Assembly (NCBI RefSeq): GCF_002958735.1
Contig: NZ_PPGH01000038.1
Coordinates: 1 to 64,000, forward strand
DNA from: Chromatium okenii
Lineage (GTDB): Bacteria > Pseudomonadota > Gammaproteobacteria > Chromatiales > Chromatiaceae
Direction: 5' to 3'
DNA: 64,000 bases
Of the stretch, positions 63,968 to 64,000 are shown one piece after another; within the stretch, counting starts at the first letter, position 1, and every line of letters begins with the position of its first letter. The translations under genes and the position numbers were made by a program. A model generated the notes under the pieces. That model had not been told where the DNA came from and made no database searches. It saw nothing but the letters and a program-made list of their open reading frames with translations.

Positions 63968-64000
63968 GCCGATCGTTTGAATAAACCGCTCCCGAATCAA

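Overview
The window looks like a chromosomal segment of a sulfur-oxidising gammaproteobacterium. The evidence is the gammaproteobacterial order atpIBEFHAGDC-glmU preceded by mnmG-rsmG, together with dissimilatory adenylylsulfate reductase genes (aprBA), a cobalamin block and RTX/Calx-beta surface proteins. I cannot name a genus from sequence alone. The left third and the cob, atp and mnmG genes are visibly richer in G+C than the chemosensory block (about 27.3-41.6 kb). Two short loci, near 13.8-14.9 kb and 54.6-55.7 kb, are clearly AT-rich and look acquired.

Layout. 0-3 kb (minus strand): two M16 peptidase genes and the start of rsmD. 3.1-7.2 kb: dxs and recQ, the latter running into a C/G-tract palindromic repeat. 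7.3-9.5 kb (minus): cobH-cobI-cobJ. 9.6-13.5 kb: cobL, a trypsin-like protease, a COG4255 protein and yggS, all overlapping. 13.6-14.6 kb: an attC-like site with one AT-rich gene. 14.9-24.1 kb (minus): glmU, a SlyD-like isomerase and the complete F1Fo ATP synthase operon. 24.2-26.7 kb (minus): rsmG and mnmG. 27.3-40.7 kb (plus): a chemosensory cluster (two chemoreceptors, two CheA, CheW, two CheY-like regulators, STAS, CheC-type phosphatase, diguanylate cyclase, CheR, CheD, CheB). 40.8-43.9 kb: a membrane protein with an FHA-like tail, a PfkB kinase, a SET protein and rsmE. 44.3-46.8 kb (minus): an RTX metalloprotease gene lying between rsmE and a second, truncated rsmE start. 47.2-50.4 kb: a structured inverted-repeat element, aprB, aprA and bolA. 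50.4-58.4 kb: housekeeping genes and a membrane-bound Mrr-type nuclease. 58.6-64 kb: two tandem RTX/Calx-beta proteins, one carrying an integrin-beta-like domain.

How the parts connect. The chemosensory genes could form one signalling unit: receptors feed CheA through CheW, CheR/CheB/CheD adapt the receptors, the CheC-type protein removes phosphate, and a diguanylate cyclase is encoded in the same run. Both CheA proteins carry paired repeats resembling the c-di-GMP-binding MshEN motif, which suggests, but does not prove, second-messenger input to the kinase.

Caution on sequence quality. Eight genes carry frameshifts, including conserved ones (aprA, cheB, yggS), and most are single-base deletions. 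Consensus errors are the simplest explanation, so broken genes here should not be taken as true pseudogenes without raw-read support.
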